Counted from the stretch's first letter, positions 1 through 7,126 are shown. The stretch: DNA of 14,727 nt from Bacillaceae bacterium OF18-1A (GCA_027694045.1 JAQEWB010000019.1:1-14727), one strand, 5' to 3'. A program made the numbers and translations. Notes: generated from the sequence alone by a model not told the origin.

Positions 1-75
1 AATAAAAATTGACGTTTCACGTTGTTTGTTTCGTTTAGTTTTCAAAGTTCAACATCGCGTTTCAGCGACTTTTAT
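1..75 (-). promoter_or_regulatory. rRNA operon leader (upstream of 16S), partial
   Basis: Read on the minus strand, this is the transcribed leader of an rRNA operon whose 16S gene would start just beyond the left edge. A CTTTGAAAAC element at 38-47 resembles the boxA antitermination site of Bacillus rRNA leaders and is followed by the ACTAAACGAAAC-type sequence typical of B. cereus group rrn leaders. Seen directly: the motif and its place just downstream of tandem strong promoters. Inferred: that 16S follows, since no 16S sequence is inside the window. Confidence 0.75.
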
Positions 76-104
76 AATTTAACATTTCTTATTGAATCTG
101 TCAA
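76..104 (-). promoter_or_regulatory. rrn promoter P2 (sigma-A)
   Basis: On the minus strand a perfect -35 TTGACA (99-104) lies 17 bases before TAAATT (76-81). A TG dinucleotide one base before the -10 makes an extended -10. It is the promoter nearer the 16S gene; transcription should start near position 69. Confidence 0.8.
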
Positions 105-138
105 CAACTTTTTTCTTTCGTTCCTGACGACGCTTATT

Positions 139-168
139 AATTTATCATATTAATCATTCATTAGTCAA
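139..168 (-). promoter_or_regulatory. rrn promoter P1 (sigma-A)
   Basis: On the minus strand TTGACT (163-168) lies 18 bases before TAAATT (139-144), again with TG one base upstream of the -10. P1 and P2 share the same TGnTAAATT core and lie about 63 bases apart, matching the tandem P1/P2 layout of Bacillus rRNA operons. Confidence 0.7.
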
Positions 169-176
169 CAGTTTCT

Positions 177-209
177 TAAAAAAATGCCAAAATAATTTTA
201 TTTTGGCAT
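177..209 (-). terminator. intrinsic terminator after bofA
   Basis: Positions 184-209 form a perfect 26-base palindrome: two 12-base arms around a 2-base centre, so in RNA probably a 10-11 bp stem with a small loop. On the minus strand it runs straight into a T tract (plus-strand A run 178-184). The 5' arm encodes the last three residues and the stop codon of bofA. It separates bofA from the rrn promoters that begin only about 10 bases further on. Confidence 0.85.
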
Positions 210-467
210 GATATATAGCTTAATTACTACTAATGCAGCAACACCTGGCACCCCTAATAAACTCGTTACCGCTGCTGTCCCCATATTAATTGGAATATGA
301 AAATCAAAATATGTCCCTATAACATTTACAATAAAAAGCAACGCTATCCCTAAAGTAACATGAAAGAGCGCTTTACCTATAAAACGTAACGGTTTAGACG
401 ATACACCAAAAACAAGAAAAATAAAAACAAGAGAAAGAATACCTACTATAATAATTGTAGAATTCAT
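198..467 (-). CDS. bofA: BofA, inhibitor of pro-sigma-K processing
   Basis: BofA is an 89-residue integral membrane protein (87 in B. subtilis). In the mother cell it sits in the outer forespore membrane with SpoIVFA and holds the intramembrane protease SpoIVFB inactive, delaying pro-sigma-K cleavage until the forespore signals. Two hydrophobic segments are visible (about residues 4-22 and 34-51), followed by the conserved C-terminal part with Asn61-Met-Gly-Thr64 and a Gly/Val-rich stretch. Asn48, Asn61 and Thr64, which I recall as implicated in SpoIVFB inhibition, are all present at those positions. The ATG is preceded by AAGGAGG at good spacing. It sits between yaaL and an rRNA operon as in B. 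subtilis. A CATACAAAT element at 501-509 resembles a sigma-E -10, which would suit mother-cell expression, but I see no convincing -35. Confidence 0.93.
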   Translation of the reverse strand: MNSTIIIVGILSLVFIFLVFGVSSKPLRFIGKALFHVTLGIALLFIVNVIGTYFDFHIPINMGTAAVTSLLGVPGVAALVVIKLYIMPK

Positions 468-500
468 TTTTTCCTCCTTATGAATGACCTATACATATCT

Positions 501-509
501 ATTTGTATG
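501..509 (-). promoter_or_regulatory. possible sigma-E -10 element of bofA
   Basis: The minus strand reads CATACAAAT, close to the sigma-E -10 consensus CATACAnT, and would give a leader of about 25-30 bases before the bofA ribosome binding site. No good -35 match is present at the usual 13-15 base spacing, so this rests on the -10 and on the known mother-cell role of bofA. Confidence 0.3.
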
Positions 510-588
510 GGACAAGACAACAAAAAAGAACATTTATCATGTAACTCCTGCTATTTCATCTTCATAGCCTCCACTCAATAACTCCAAC

Positions 589-629
589 ATAAAAAACAAA
601 AGGTTCCGCTTAAAAAAGCAGAACCTTTT
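589..629 (-). terminator. intrinsic terminator after yaaL (end of dnaX operon)
   Basis: Arms 598-611 and 616-629 pair over 14 positions with one G-U wobble around an AAAA/TTTT loop. On the minus strand they are followed by a T-rich stretch (TTTGTTTTTT). The stem covers the yaaL stop codon at 628-630 apart from its last base. It closes the dnaX-ebfC-recR-yaaL transcription unit, so bofA needs its own promoter or readthrough. Confidence 0.85.
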
Positions 630-849
630 ACCATTGCTCCATCTTCACAGGACGACGCTTTGCTTCTTTTAACAAGAAGAAATATTTTGCCTCTGCTATT
701 TTCAAAGAACAAAGTACTTCTTGAGATGGTTCAACACTTTGTTCAACCATTCTCTTCTGACGTAACCATTCATTCTTTACTTTTTCCAATAGTACAATTA
801 ACTTATCATCATACTCTTTACGCAATTTACCCTTTTTTTGAAAGAACAT
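628..849 (-). CDS. yaaL: YaaL, DUF2508 family small protein
   Basis: A 73-residue, highly charged, probably helical protein with no signal peptide or membrane segment. Length and position match YaaL of B. subtilis, a DUF2508 member of unknown function that follows recR in many Firmicutes. Lys, Glu and Arg make up much of the sequence, and an Ala-Glu-Ala-Lys-Tyr motif with aromatic neighbours lies around residues 52-58. The start lies 14 bases after the recR stop and its Shine-Dalgarno (AAGAGGAGA) begins inside that stop codon, so translation is probably coupled to recR. The operon link to dnaX and recR hints at DNA metabolism, but this is context only. Confidence 0.88.
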   Translation of the reverse strand: MFFQKKGKLRKEYDDKLIVLLEKVKNEWLRQKRMVEQSVEPSQEVLCSLKIAEAKYFFLLKEAKRRPVKMEQW

Positions 850-863
850 TTTTGTTTCTCCTC

Positions 864-1460
864 TTATACTTCTCTGCGGCCTTCTAGCGCTTTTGACAGA
901 GTTACTTCATCTGCATATTCTAAATCTCCACCAACTGGCAGACCATGTGCAATACGAGTTACTTTAATACCTGTAGGCTTTAAGAGGCGGGATATATACA
1001 TTGCTGTAGCTTCCCCTTCAATGTTAGGGTTTGTTGCTAATATTACTTCTTGTACCGTTTCGTCGTGCAATCGTTTTAAGAGTTGTGGGATATTAATGTC
1101 TTCCGGTCCAATTCCCTCCATTGGGGAAATAGCACCACGTAACACATGATACACACCTTGATACTCTTTCATTTTTTCCATCGCGATTACATCTTTCGGT
1201 TCTTGTACGACACAAATAACTGATTGATCTCGATGTGAATCATCACAAATATAACAAGGATCACGGTCAGTAATATGTCCGCATACAGAACAATATGCTA
1301 AATCTCGCTTCGCATTCACAAGCGCTTTCGCAAAACCTAACACATCATCTTCTTTCATATCTAATACGAAAAATGCCAATCGAACCGCTGTTTTCGGTCC
1401 GATTCCTGGCAATTTCATAAAACTATCGATTAGTTTTGATATTGGTTCTGGATAATGCAT
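864..1460 (-). CDS. recR: Recombination mediator RecR
   Basis: RecR forms a ring-shaped clamp and, with RecO and RecF, helps load RecA on single-stranded DNA bound by SSB during gap repair. At 198 residues this copy has the normal family length and all expected parts: an N-terminal helix-hairpin-helix (residues ~11-30, containing LPGIGPKTA), a four-cysteine zinc finger (Cys57, Cys60, Cys69, Cys72) and a Toprim domain (~80-175). The ATG is preceded by TAGGAGG, whose TAG is the ebfC stop codon. The two genes are 14 bases apart and almost certainly co-translated. This is the standard dnaX-ebfC-recR arrangement of many bacteria. Nothing is truncated or unusual. Confidence 0.97.
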   Translation of the reverse strand: MHYPEPISKLIDSFMKLPGIGPKTAVRLAFFVLDMKEDDVLGFAKALVNAKRDLAYCSVCGHITDRDPCYICDDSHRDQSVICVVQEPKDVIAMEKMKEYQGVYHVLRGAISPMEGIGPEDINIPQLLKRLHDETVQEVILATNPNIEGEATAMYISRLLKPTGIKVTRIAHGLPVGGDLEYADEVTLSKALEGRREV

Positions 1461-1474
1461 ATATCAATATCCTC

Positions 1475-1804
1475 CTAGAACATTCCACCCGGTAAGTTTA
1501 AGCCTTTTGTAAATTTACCCATTGTAGAGTTTGAAAGTTCATCAGCCTTTTTAAGAGCATCATTTGTTGCAGCTAATACTAAGTCTTGTAACATTTCGAT
1601 ATCTTCTGGATCTACAACTTCTTCTTTAACTTTCACTTCAAGAATTTGCTTATGACCATTCGCAATAACTGTAATCATTCCGCCGCCAGCTGTACCTTCA
1701 ACTGTTTTTTCGCCAAGCTCTTCTTGTGCCTTCGCCATTTCTTTTTGCATCTTTTGCATTTGTTTCATCATGTTATTCATATTTCCCATTCCGCCACGCA
1801 TCAT
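1475..1804 (-). CDS. ebfC: YbaB/EbfC family nucleoid-associated protein (YaaK)
   Basis: A 109-residue YbaB/EbfC family protein. Family members form dimers that bind DNA and are associated with the nucleoid; the exact role in Bacillus is unsettled. The N-terminus is rich in Met, Gly, Asn, Gln and Lys, followed by a charged helix and the conserved core with a Gly-Gly-Gly turn (residues ~40-42) and a Val-Asp-Pro-Glu-Asp segment. The frame starts with two consecutive ATGs. AGGAGG lies 8 bases before the first and 11 before the second, which favours the first. It lies 22 bases downstream of dnaX and feeds into recR, whose ribosome binding site overlaps its stop codon. Confidence 0.93.
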   Translation of the reverse strand: MMRGGMGNMNNMMKQMQKMQKEMAKAQEELGEKTVEGTAGGGMITVIANGHKQILEVKVKEEVVDPEDIEMLQDLVLAATNDALKKADELSNSTMGKFTKGLNLPGGMF

Positions 1805-1826
1805 AATAAATTCCTCCTAATAATAA

Positions 1827-3515
1827 TTACTCTTTTATTTCAATAAGTTCCTGCCCTACTAATTTTACCGCTTCTTCTATGAGAGGATCTTCTTTTTTCT
1901 CTGGGCTTTCTTCAGAATCCCCACCTTCGCGTTGTAAAAAGTCCTCACGAATTTTACCCCATTCGCTTTTCGGGATAGCAATCATATTTAACCTTTTACT
2001 TAGCAATTCAAAAAGAATTTGTTCCAAGGTATCCATTGCCTCACGATTTTCACTCGCCATTTTACAATGAATCTCATATTGAAACGCTAACACATAAGTA
2101 TCATCTGAAGCCGCTACTGGCTCACTGTTTTCTAATAAAACAGCAAATGCCACTTTGTTATAAGATTTGAGTCTTCCTAACAACTCGCCCCATACGGCTT
2201 TCAATTGTTCTAAGTCTTGACGCTTTGCTTGCTTTAATACTTCATTTACACGTCCAACAGGAATTTTCATACTTCCTGTCCGTACCGGTTTTGGCGTCGC
2301 ACGCGTCTCTCTTACTTCTGATTGCACACCAGCTGGTACGCCGTTCTTTTTGACTTGTTCTAACTCTTTCTCCAGTTGCTGCATCCTATTCATAATTGCT
2401 TGTAAACGATCTGTACCGTTTGCTTGCATCATAAACTGCTGACACAGTTGCACCATAACAACCTCTAAGAAAATACGTGGATGGTTTGTCCACTTCATTT
2501 CCTGTTGCCCCTTACTAAGGGTATGAATAATCTCATAGATCACTTCTGGTTGCATTTCTTCACTTAATGTACGGAATTGCTCATCTACAATTACCCGTTC
2601 TAACATATGTTCCAATTGTGGTGAAGTTTGATATAAAAGCATATCACGATAATAGTAAATAAAATCCTCCATAAAACGAACAGGATCCTTACCTTTACTC
2701 ATCATCTCATCTATGATACGCAATGCCCTTGATACATCATTTTCACGTATACATTCTACTAAGTTGCCTAAATATTGCTGAGAAACTGAACCCGTTACAG
2801 CTAATACATCTTCTGTCGTAACGGTCTCATCACTATAAGATATAGCCTGATCAATAAGACTAAGCGCATCACGCATTCCACCTTCAGCAGCACGCGCAAC
2901 AATTTGTAACGCTTCTTCTTCTACTTGCGTCCCTTCATTTGTCACAACCGTTGATAATCTCTCAACAATATCATTCACTGATATTTTTCGGAATTCAAAA
3001 CGCTGACAACGCGAAATAATTGTAGGCGGGATCTTATGAGGTTCTGTCGTCGCCAAGATAAAGATAACATGTCCTGGCGGTTCTTCTAGGGTTTTTAAAA
3101 GTGCATTGAATGCACCCATAGACAGCATGTGAACTTCATCAATAATGTATACTTTATATTCTACAGCACTTGGAGCATATTTTACTTTATCTCTTATATC
3201 TCGAATTTCATCTACACCGTTATTTGAAGCCGCATCAATTTCTAATACGTCTGAAATAGATCCTTGTGTAATTCCTAAACAAGAAGGACATTCATTACAA
3301 GGTTCAGCTACCGGAGCGTGTTCACAGTTAATTGCTTTTGCAAATACTTTTGCAATTGTTGTTTTTCCTGTTCCCCTCGGACCAGAAAATAAGTAAGCAT
3401 GTGAAACTTTCTCTTGAAGAAGGGCATTTTGCAACGTTTTTGTCACGTGCTTTTGACCGACTACATCTTCGAACTTTTGCGGTCTCCATGTTCGGTATAA
3501 CGCTTGGTATGACAC
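1827..3515 (-). CDS. dnaX: DNA polymerase III subunit tau (DnaX)
   Basis: Clamp-loader ATPase subunit of the replicative polymerase; it loads the beta clamp and tethers polymerase cores to DnaB helicase. The 562-residue protein shows the AAA+ core: Walker A GPRGTGKT at 45-52, a zinc module with Cys64, Cys73, Cys76 and Cys79, Walker B ending in DEVH at 126-129, and an arginine-finger/sensor region with an SRC motif near 170. After ~360 comes the variable tau-specific part, with a coiled-coil-like segment (~375-393) and a Glu-rich C-terminus. The start is GTG (3513-3515), with GGGAGG 10 bases upstream. A promoter at 3553-3582 begins the operon with ebfC, recR and yaaL. I see no convincing slippery heptamer plus stop for a shorter gamma form, consistent with B. 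subtilis making only tau. Confidence 0.97.
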   Translation of the reverse strand: MSYQALYRTWRPQKFEDVVGQKHVTKTLQNALLQEKVSHAYLFSGPRGTGKTTIAKVFAKAINCEHAPVAEPCNECPSCLGITQGSISDVLEIDAASNNGVDEIRDIRDKVKYAPSAVEYKVYIIDEVHMLSMGAFNALLKTLEEPPGHVIFILATTEPHKIPPTIISRCQRFEFRKISVNDIVERLSTVVTNEGTQVEEEALQIVARAAEGGMRDALSLIDQAISYSDETVTTEDVLAVTGSVSQQYLGNLVECIRENDVSRALRIIDEMMSKGKDPVRFMEDFIYYYRDMLLYQTSPQLEHMLERVIVDEQFRTLSEEMQPEVIYEIIHTLSKGQQEMKWTNHPRIFLEVVMVQLCQQFMMQANGTDRLQAIMNRMQQLEKELEQVKKNGVPAGVQSEVRETRATPKPVRTGSMKIPVGRVNEVLKQAKRQDLEQLKAVWGELLGRLKSYNKVAFAVLLENSEPVAASDDTYVLAFQYEIHCKMASENREAMDTLEQILFELLSKRLNMIAIPKSEWGKIREDFLQREGGDSEESPEKKEDPLIEEAVKLVGQELIEIKE

Positions 3516-3552
3516 GAAAATACGGCCTCCCTCAAAGGTTATTATCTCACTT

Positions 3553-3582
3553 ATTATAACCCATTCTGTTTATAGATTCCAA
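3553..3582 (-). promoter_or_regulatory. sigma-A promoter of the dnaX operon
   Basis: Minus strand TTGGAA (3577-3582), an 18-base spacer, then a perfect -10 TATAAT (3553-3558). Transcription should start near 3546, giving a leader of about 30 bases before the dnaX GTG. The site lies just downstream of the scr terminator, so dnaX is set up to be transcribed independently. Confidence 0.65.
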
Positions 3583-3594
3583 AAGTTATTTTCT

Positions 3595-3630
3595 ATACAA
3601 AAAACCCACCTTTAAATTAAGGTGAGTTTT
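3595..3630 (-). terminator. intrinsic terminator of the SRP RNA gene
   Basis: Minus strand arms AAAACTCACCTT and AAGGTGGGTTTT (3601-3630) pair with one wobble around a 6-base loop, followed by further T residues. It ends the scr precursor about 15 bases after the mature 3' end. Confidence 0.85.
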
Positions 3631-3644
3631 GTATACATATATAA

Positions 3645-3914
3645 CTGCCGTGCACCTTCTGTCGATTACGTACCATAAGCGTTACTCAAGCAGTTAGCTC
3701 GGTTCAGGCACTCCTGCGGCACACGAGAAGACCCGCTTATTGCTGCTTCCTTCCGGACCTGACAAGGTTCACGGGGTCCCGTTGCGCAGGACCCAAACGT
3801 CAACACCACTTACTTAAGGCAGACCTTACAGCAACATAACCTCGAGAAGGGATTCGGCCTCGCTAGAGCGGATTGCGAGTATAGGGCACCGCTACCTCCC
3901 CGCTTAGCACGGCA
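3645..3914 (-). ncRNA. scr: Signal recognition particle RNA (scRNA, large Bacillus type)
   Basis: RNA core of the signal recognition particle; with Ffh it targets nascent membrane proteins to FtsY at the membrane. On the minus strand the conserved apical domain is plain at about 3724-3784, including TGTCAGGTCCGGAAGGAAGC with the GGAA tetraloop. The 5' end (GCCGTGCTAAGCGGGGAGG) and the 3' end (GGTGCACGGC) pair with each other as expected for the long, Alu-domain-containing SRP RNA of Bacillus. The mature molecule would be about 270 bases, close to 271 in B. subtilis. Promoter and terminator predict a precursor of about 350 bases with extensions on both sides; B. subtilis processes a similar precursor with RNase III. 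The exact mature ends are estimated to within a few bases. It lies between tadA and dnaX, as in B. subtilis. Confidence 0.96.
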
Positions 3915-3957
3915 AAGTTAAAACCAATATTCGGTTGCCTTCATTAAAGGCATTATC

Positions 3958-3986
3958 AGTATAACTTGTTTTTTTATAAAATGCAA
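3958..3986 (-). promoter_or_regulatory. sigma-A promoter of the SRP RNA gene
   Basis: Minus strand TTGCAT (3981-3986), a 17-base spacer, then TATACT (3958-3963). Transcription should start near 3951, about 37 bases upstream of the mature 5' end. The 5' extension contains two short inverted repeats (TGCCTT/AAGGCA and AACC/GGTT). No terminator is visible between the tadA stop and this promoter, so tadA transcripts may run into scr. Confidence 0.75.
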
Positions 3987-3991
3987 ATGTG

Positions 3992-4504
<513 letters not shown>

Positions 4505-4533
4505 TCATTATAAATAAAGTACACCTATTTCCA

Positions 4534-4562
4534 TTTACTACATATGGGATAACTTTTATAAA
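4534..4562 (+). promoter_or_regulatory. putative sigma-A promoter of yaaI
   Basis: TTTACT (4534-4539), a 17-base spacer, then TATAAA (4557-4562), with a predicted start near 4569 and about 30 bases of leader before the ATG. The -35 matches four of six consensus bases. It lies in the 107-base divergent gap between tadA and yaaI. Confidence 0.5.
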
Positions 4563-4599
4563 TTCAATCCACCCTAAAGAAAAAGAGAGGAGATTATAT

Positions 4600-5139
4600 A
4601 TGAAGAATACTGCCTTGCTCATTATTGATATGATTAACGATTTTCAATTTTCACACGGGCCTATACTAGCTCAAAAATGCGAAATAATAACAAACCCTAT
4701 TTTACAATTAAAGAAAACAATGAAATCCTTTGGCTATCCAATAATTTACGTTAATGATCACTATCAACTTTGGAGATCTGACATTGATCAACTTATTACT
4801 CACTGTACAAATACGTATAGTGAAAATATAATTCATAAAATTGCCCCGAGTTCTGATGATTACATTTTTATTAAACCACATTACTCTGCTTTTTATGAAA
4901 CGCCTTTGAATTCCCTATTAGGTTATTTAAAAATAGAAAACTTAATTTTAACAGGAGTTGCCGGAAATATATGCATTCTGTTTACAGCTAATGATGCCCA
5001 TATGCGAAATTATACACTGTATGTACCAAAGGATTGTATTGCCTCTAATAGCGACCAAGATAATAGGCATGCTTTAAAAATAATGGAAACTATATTGAAA
5101 GCAAATATAATGCCATCATCGCAATTAAAATTTAATTAA
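4600..5139 (+). CDS. yaaI: Isochorismatase-family cysteine hydrolase YaaI
   Basis: A 179-residue member of the isochorismatase-like hydrolase superfamily, which also includes nicotinamidases and N-carbamoyl amidases. The expected catalytic triad is visible: Asp10 in LLIIDMINDF, Lys92 in FIKPHYSAF, and the nucleophile Cys125 in LTGVAGNICIL, which also holds the cis-peptide segment (Val120-Ala121). Length and position beside tadA match YaaI of B. subtilis (about 181 residues, substrate not established). There is no signal peptide, so it is probably cytosolic. AGAGGAG lies 7-8 bases before the ATG. It is a monocistronic, plus-strand gene. In B. subtilis the spore cortex lysin gene yaaH lies between yaaI and dgk; it is absent here. 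No clear terminator follows, so some readthrough into dgk-dck is possible. Substrate cannot be told from sequence. Confidence 0.9.
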   Translation: MKNTALLIIDMINDFQFSHGPILAQKCEIITNPILQLKKTMKSFGYPIIYVNDHYQLWRSDIDQLITHCTNTYSENIIHKIAPSSDDYIFIKPHYSAFYETPLNSLLGYLKIENLILTGVAGNICILFTANDAHMRNYTLYVPKDCIASNSDQDNRHALKIMETILKANIMPSSQLKFN

Positions 5140-5196
5140 TACATATATCTATTTTCTAACTTTTTATATCAAATTAACCCACTTGCTCTCCTCTTG

Positions 5197-5205
5197 TGCT
5201 ACAAT
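5197..5205 (+). promoter_or_regulatory. putative extended -10 promoter of dgk-dck
   Basis: TGC followed by TACAAT (5200-5205) forms an extended -10, with a predicted start near 5212 and about 50 bases of leader before the dgk GTG. No good -35 lies at 16-18 bases, which extended -10 promoters can tolerate. Confidence 0.4.
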
Positions 5206-5264
5206 GATTCTGTTTTGTGTTTTTAGTAGTCACGGCAAATCACTGATTGAAAGGAGGAAACAGC

Positions 5265-5900
5265 GTGACCGGAGTACCATTTATCACGGTTGAAGGACCA
5301 ATTGGTGTTGGAAAGACTTCACTTGCGAAGGAAATTTCAACTCACATGCAACTCCACTTACTAAAAGAGATTGTTGATGAAAATCCCTTTTTAGGAAAAT
5401 TCTACGAAGACATCGACGAATGGAGTTTTCAAACAGAGATGTTCTTTCTTTGTAATAGATACAAACAATTGGAAGATATTAACATAAAGTATTTGAATCA
5501 AAGGAAGCCAGTAGTAGCAGATTATCATATATTTAAAAATCTAATTTTTGCATCCCGTACATTAAAAGATTCTCAATATGATAAGTACATGCAAATCTAT
5601 CGTATCCTTACGCAAGATATGCCTGTGCCAAATGTCATCGTTTATTTAACAGCGAGCCTGGAAACATTACAAAAACGAATTGCAATGCGCGGAAGAGAAT
5701 TCGAGAAAAATATGGATCCAAATTACTTACTACAGCTCACAAAAGATTATGAAACAGCAATGGAGTCTTTTAAAAAGGATCATCCTGATATCCCAGTACT
5801 AAAATTTAATGGAGATGATATGGATTTTGTGAAAAATCCCAATGATTTAAACGTCATCCTATCCGCCCTTCAAAATACTCTCTTAAAGGAGTCGAAATAA
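5265..5900 (+). CDS. dgk: Deoxyguanosine kinase
   Basis: Phosphorylates deoxyguanosine to dGMP in purine deoxynucleoside salvage. The 211-residue protein belongs to the deoxynucleoside kinase family: P-loop GPIGVGKTS at 11-19, the Glu34-Ile-Val-Asp-Glu-Asn-Pro-Phe segment, and an Arg-rich lid with RIAMRGREFE near 138-147. Compared with the neighbouring kinase it has Ala-Asp-Tyr-His instead of Asp-Arg-Ser, as I recall for B. subtilis Dgk (207 residues). The frame opens further upstream at a TTG (5247), but the strong AAAGGAGG sits inside that extension, 7 bases before the GTG at 5265, so GTG is taken as the start. It is the first gene of a two-gene operon, and its stop is 2 bases before the dck ATG. 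The two kinases are paralogues that probably arose by tandem duplication. Confidence 0.94.
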   Translation: MTGVPFITVEGPIGVGKTSLAKEISTHMQLHLLKEIVDENPFLGKFYEDIDEWSFQTEMFFLCNRYKQLEDINIKYLNQRKPVVADYHIFKNLIFASRTLKDSQYDKYMQIYRILTQDMPVPNVIVYLTASLETLQKRIAMRGREFEKNMDPNYLLQLTKDYETAMESFKKDHPDIPVLKFNGDDMDFVKNPNDLNVILSALQNTLLKESK

Positions 5901-5902
5901 CA

Positions 5903-6571
5903 ATGAATTTAAGGCAAAAATACGATATACCAAATGACGCAGTAATCACTATCGCTGGAACAGTAGGTGTCGGCAAATCAACTATGACAACTGCATTAGC
6001 TAACGCTTTAGGTTATCGCACATCATTTGAAAAAGTAGATTCTAATCCATACTTGGACAAATTCTATGCTGATTTCACTCGCTGGAGCTTCCACCTGCAA
6101 GTGTACTTCTTAGCAGAACGTTTTAAAGAACAAAAAAGAATTTTTGAATATGGTGGCGGTTTTGTTCAAGATCGTTCTATTTATGAAGACACTGGAATCT
6201 TCGCAAAAATGCATCACGAAAAAGGTACGATGACGGAAACTGATTATGAAACATACAAAGGGTTATTTGACGCTATGGTCATGACTCCTTACTTCCCTCA
6301 TCCAGACTTATTAATTTACTTAGAAGGTTCTTTCGATGATATCGTCGATCGTATTCAAGAACGTGGACGTCCGATGGAACAACAAACACCAATTGAGTAT
6401 TGGCAAGAAATGCATGGCCGTTATGAAAACTGGATTAATAACTTTAATTCATGCCCTGTTTTACGACTAAACATTAATGAATACGATATTTTAAAAGATG
6501 GCGATTCCATTGAACCAATCATTAAAAAAATCGGTCATTTTTTAAAACAAACACGTAAACTTGTAAAATAA
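5903..6571 (+). CDS. dck: Deoxyadenosine/deoxycytidine kinase
   Basis: Phosphorylates deoxyadenosine and deoxycytidine to their monophosphates. The 222-residue protein has P-loop GTVGVGKS at 19-26, the Asp90-Arg91-Ser92 motif of deoxynucleoside kinases (catalytic base region), and a lid with RIQERGRPME. The segment around RWSFHLQVYFLAERF and the GGGFVQDRSIYEDTGIF block are near-identical to B. subtilis Dck as I remember it. Its Shine-Dalgarno (AAAGGAG, 5885-5891) lies inside the end of dgk, so translation is likely coupled. Transcription ends at the hairpin directly after the stop codon, which also serves the convergent minus-strand gene. In B. subtilis dck lies next to the tRNA-Ser gene; here a small gene is inserted between them. 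Confidence 0.95.
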   Translation: MNLRQKYDIPNDAVITIAGTVGVGKSTMTTALANALGYRTSFEKVDSNPYLDKFYADFTRWSFHLQVYFLAERFKEQKRIFEYGGGFVQDRSIYEDTGIFAKMHHEKGTMTETDYETYKGLFDAMVMTPYFPHPDLLIYLEGSFDDIVDRIQERGRPMEQQTPIEYWQEMHGRYENWINNFNSCPVLRLNINEYDILKDGDSIEPIIKKIGHFLKQTRKLVK

Positions 6572-6598
6572 AAAACCCGTGCATACGCACGGGTTTTT
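6571..6598. terminator. bidirectional terminator between dck and the HTH gene
   Basis: Perfect 12-base arms (6571-6582 and 6587-6598) around the loop ATAC, GC-rich in the middle (CCCGTGC/GCACGGG), with T runs on both strands. It starts on the last base of the dck stop codon and ends 8 bases before the stop of the convergent gene. Confidence 0.92.
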
Positions 6599-6606
6599 CT
6601 ATTAAA

Positions 6607-6999
6607 TTACTTCTTCTTTGTTGGAGCAATAATTTCACTCTCAGGTTTTCCAGCGTTAATACGCTGACGAACAGTACTTGTACTAATATCGTACGCCTCA
6701 GCAATCTCTTTAACAGTCATTTCTTTCCCATTAATTACTGCTGTTAATACTTTACCTGTACGTTTTGGAGCCGCTTCTTTCTTTACAGCTTCTTTTTTAA
6801 CTTTTTTTGGTACCTCTACTTTTGCCGCAGTTTGTTTTACATCACAAGTGCAACCACAAAGTTTACGGAATGTATCATCGCTAATAATGCGCGATACATT
6901 TGCACCACTGTTTAAAATTCTATTGTTCTTACAGACAGGACATTGTACATAATATAAAGTTTTTCCATCTAAAGGAAACGTTTGTATAATAAGATCCAT
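6607..6999 (-). CDS. Unrecognised small zinc-ribbon and HTH protein
   Basis: I do not recognise this 130-residue protein as a named family. It has three visible parts: an N-terminal probable zinc ribbon (Cys20-Pro-Val-Cys23 and the cluster Cys48-Gly-Cys50-Thr-Cys52), a Lys/Ala/Pro-rich linker (~57-82) of histone-H1-like composition, and a C-terminal helix-turn-helix (~93-115, with MTVKEIAEAYDISTSTVRQR). The very C-terminus is again Lys-rich. The HTH resembles the short repeat-type HTH domains common in phage and homing-endonuclease proteins. No signal peptide or membrane segment. The open frame reaches back to 7158, but AAAGGAG lies 5-6 bases before the ATG at 6999, and the extension would run through the tRNA terminator, so 6999 is chosen. 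A nucleic-acid-binding, perhaps regulatory, role is an inference from composition. No clear promoter was found. Confidence 0.75.
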   Translation of the reverse strand: MDLIIQTFPLDGKTLYYVQCPVCKNNRILNSGANVSRIISDDTFRKLCGCTCDVKQTAAKVEVPKKVKKEAVKKEAAPKRTGKVLTAVINGKEMTVKEIAEAYDISTSTVRQRINAGKPESEIIAPTKKK

Positions 7000-7092
7000 G
7001 TTGACTCCTTTCATATCTATGAAGATAATCATCGGAATATGAGTGTGTAATAAGGACAAAATCGCCTTACACCATACTTTATGATTGGTTTT

Positions 7093-7126
7093 AAAATAAA
7101 AACTCGTTACGTGTTGGTAACGAGTT
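7093..7126 (-). terminator. intrinsic terminator after tRNA-Ser
   Basis: Perfect 10-base arms (7101-7110 and 7117-7126) around a 6-base loop, followed on the minus strand by TTTATTTT. It lies about 40 bases downstream of the tRNA 3' end, so the tRNA precursor would be released here. Confidence 0.88.

Noticed and set aside
537..590. A 17-codon open frame on the minus strand (ATG at 588-590, stop at 537-539) between yaaL and bofA.
   Set aside because: The ATG overlaps the T tract of the yaaL terminator and has no Shine-Dalgarno sequence; a frame this short is expected by chance.
1895..2360. A-rich heptamers in dnaX (CAAAAAG near 2348 and an AAAAAA run near 1892) as possible programmed -1 frameshift sites.
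   Set aside because: Neither matches the A-AAA-AAG slippery pattern in frame. The second lies so close to the C-terminus that a shift would not give a gamma-like product, and the first has no early stop in the -1 frame.
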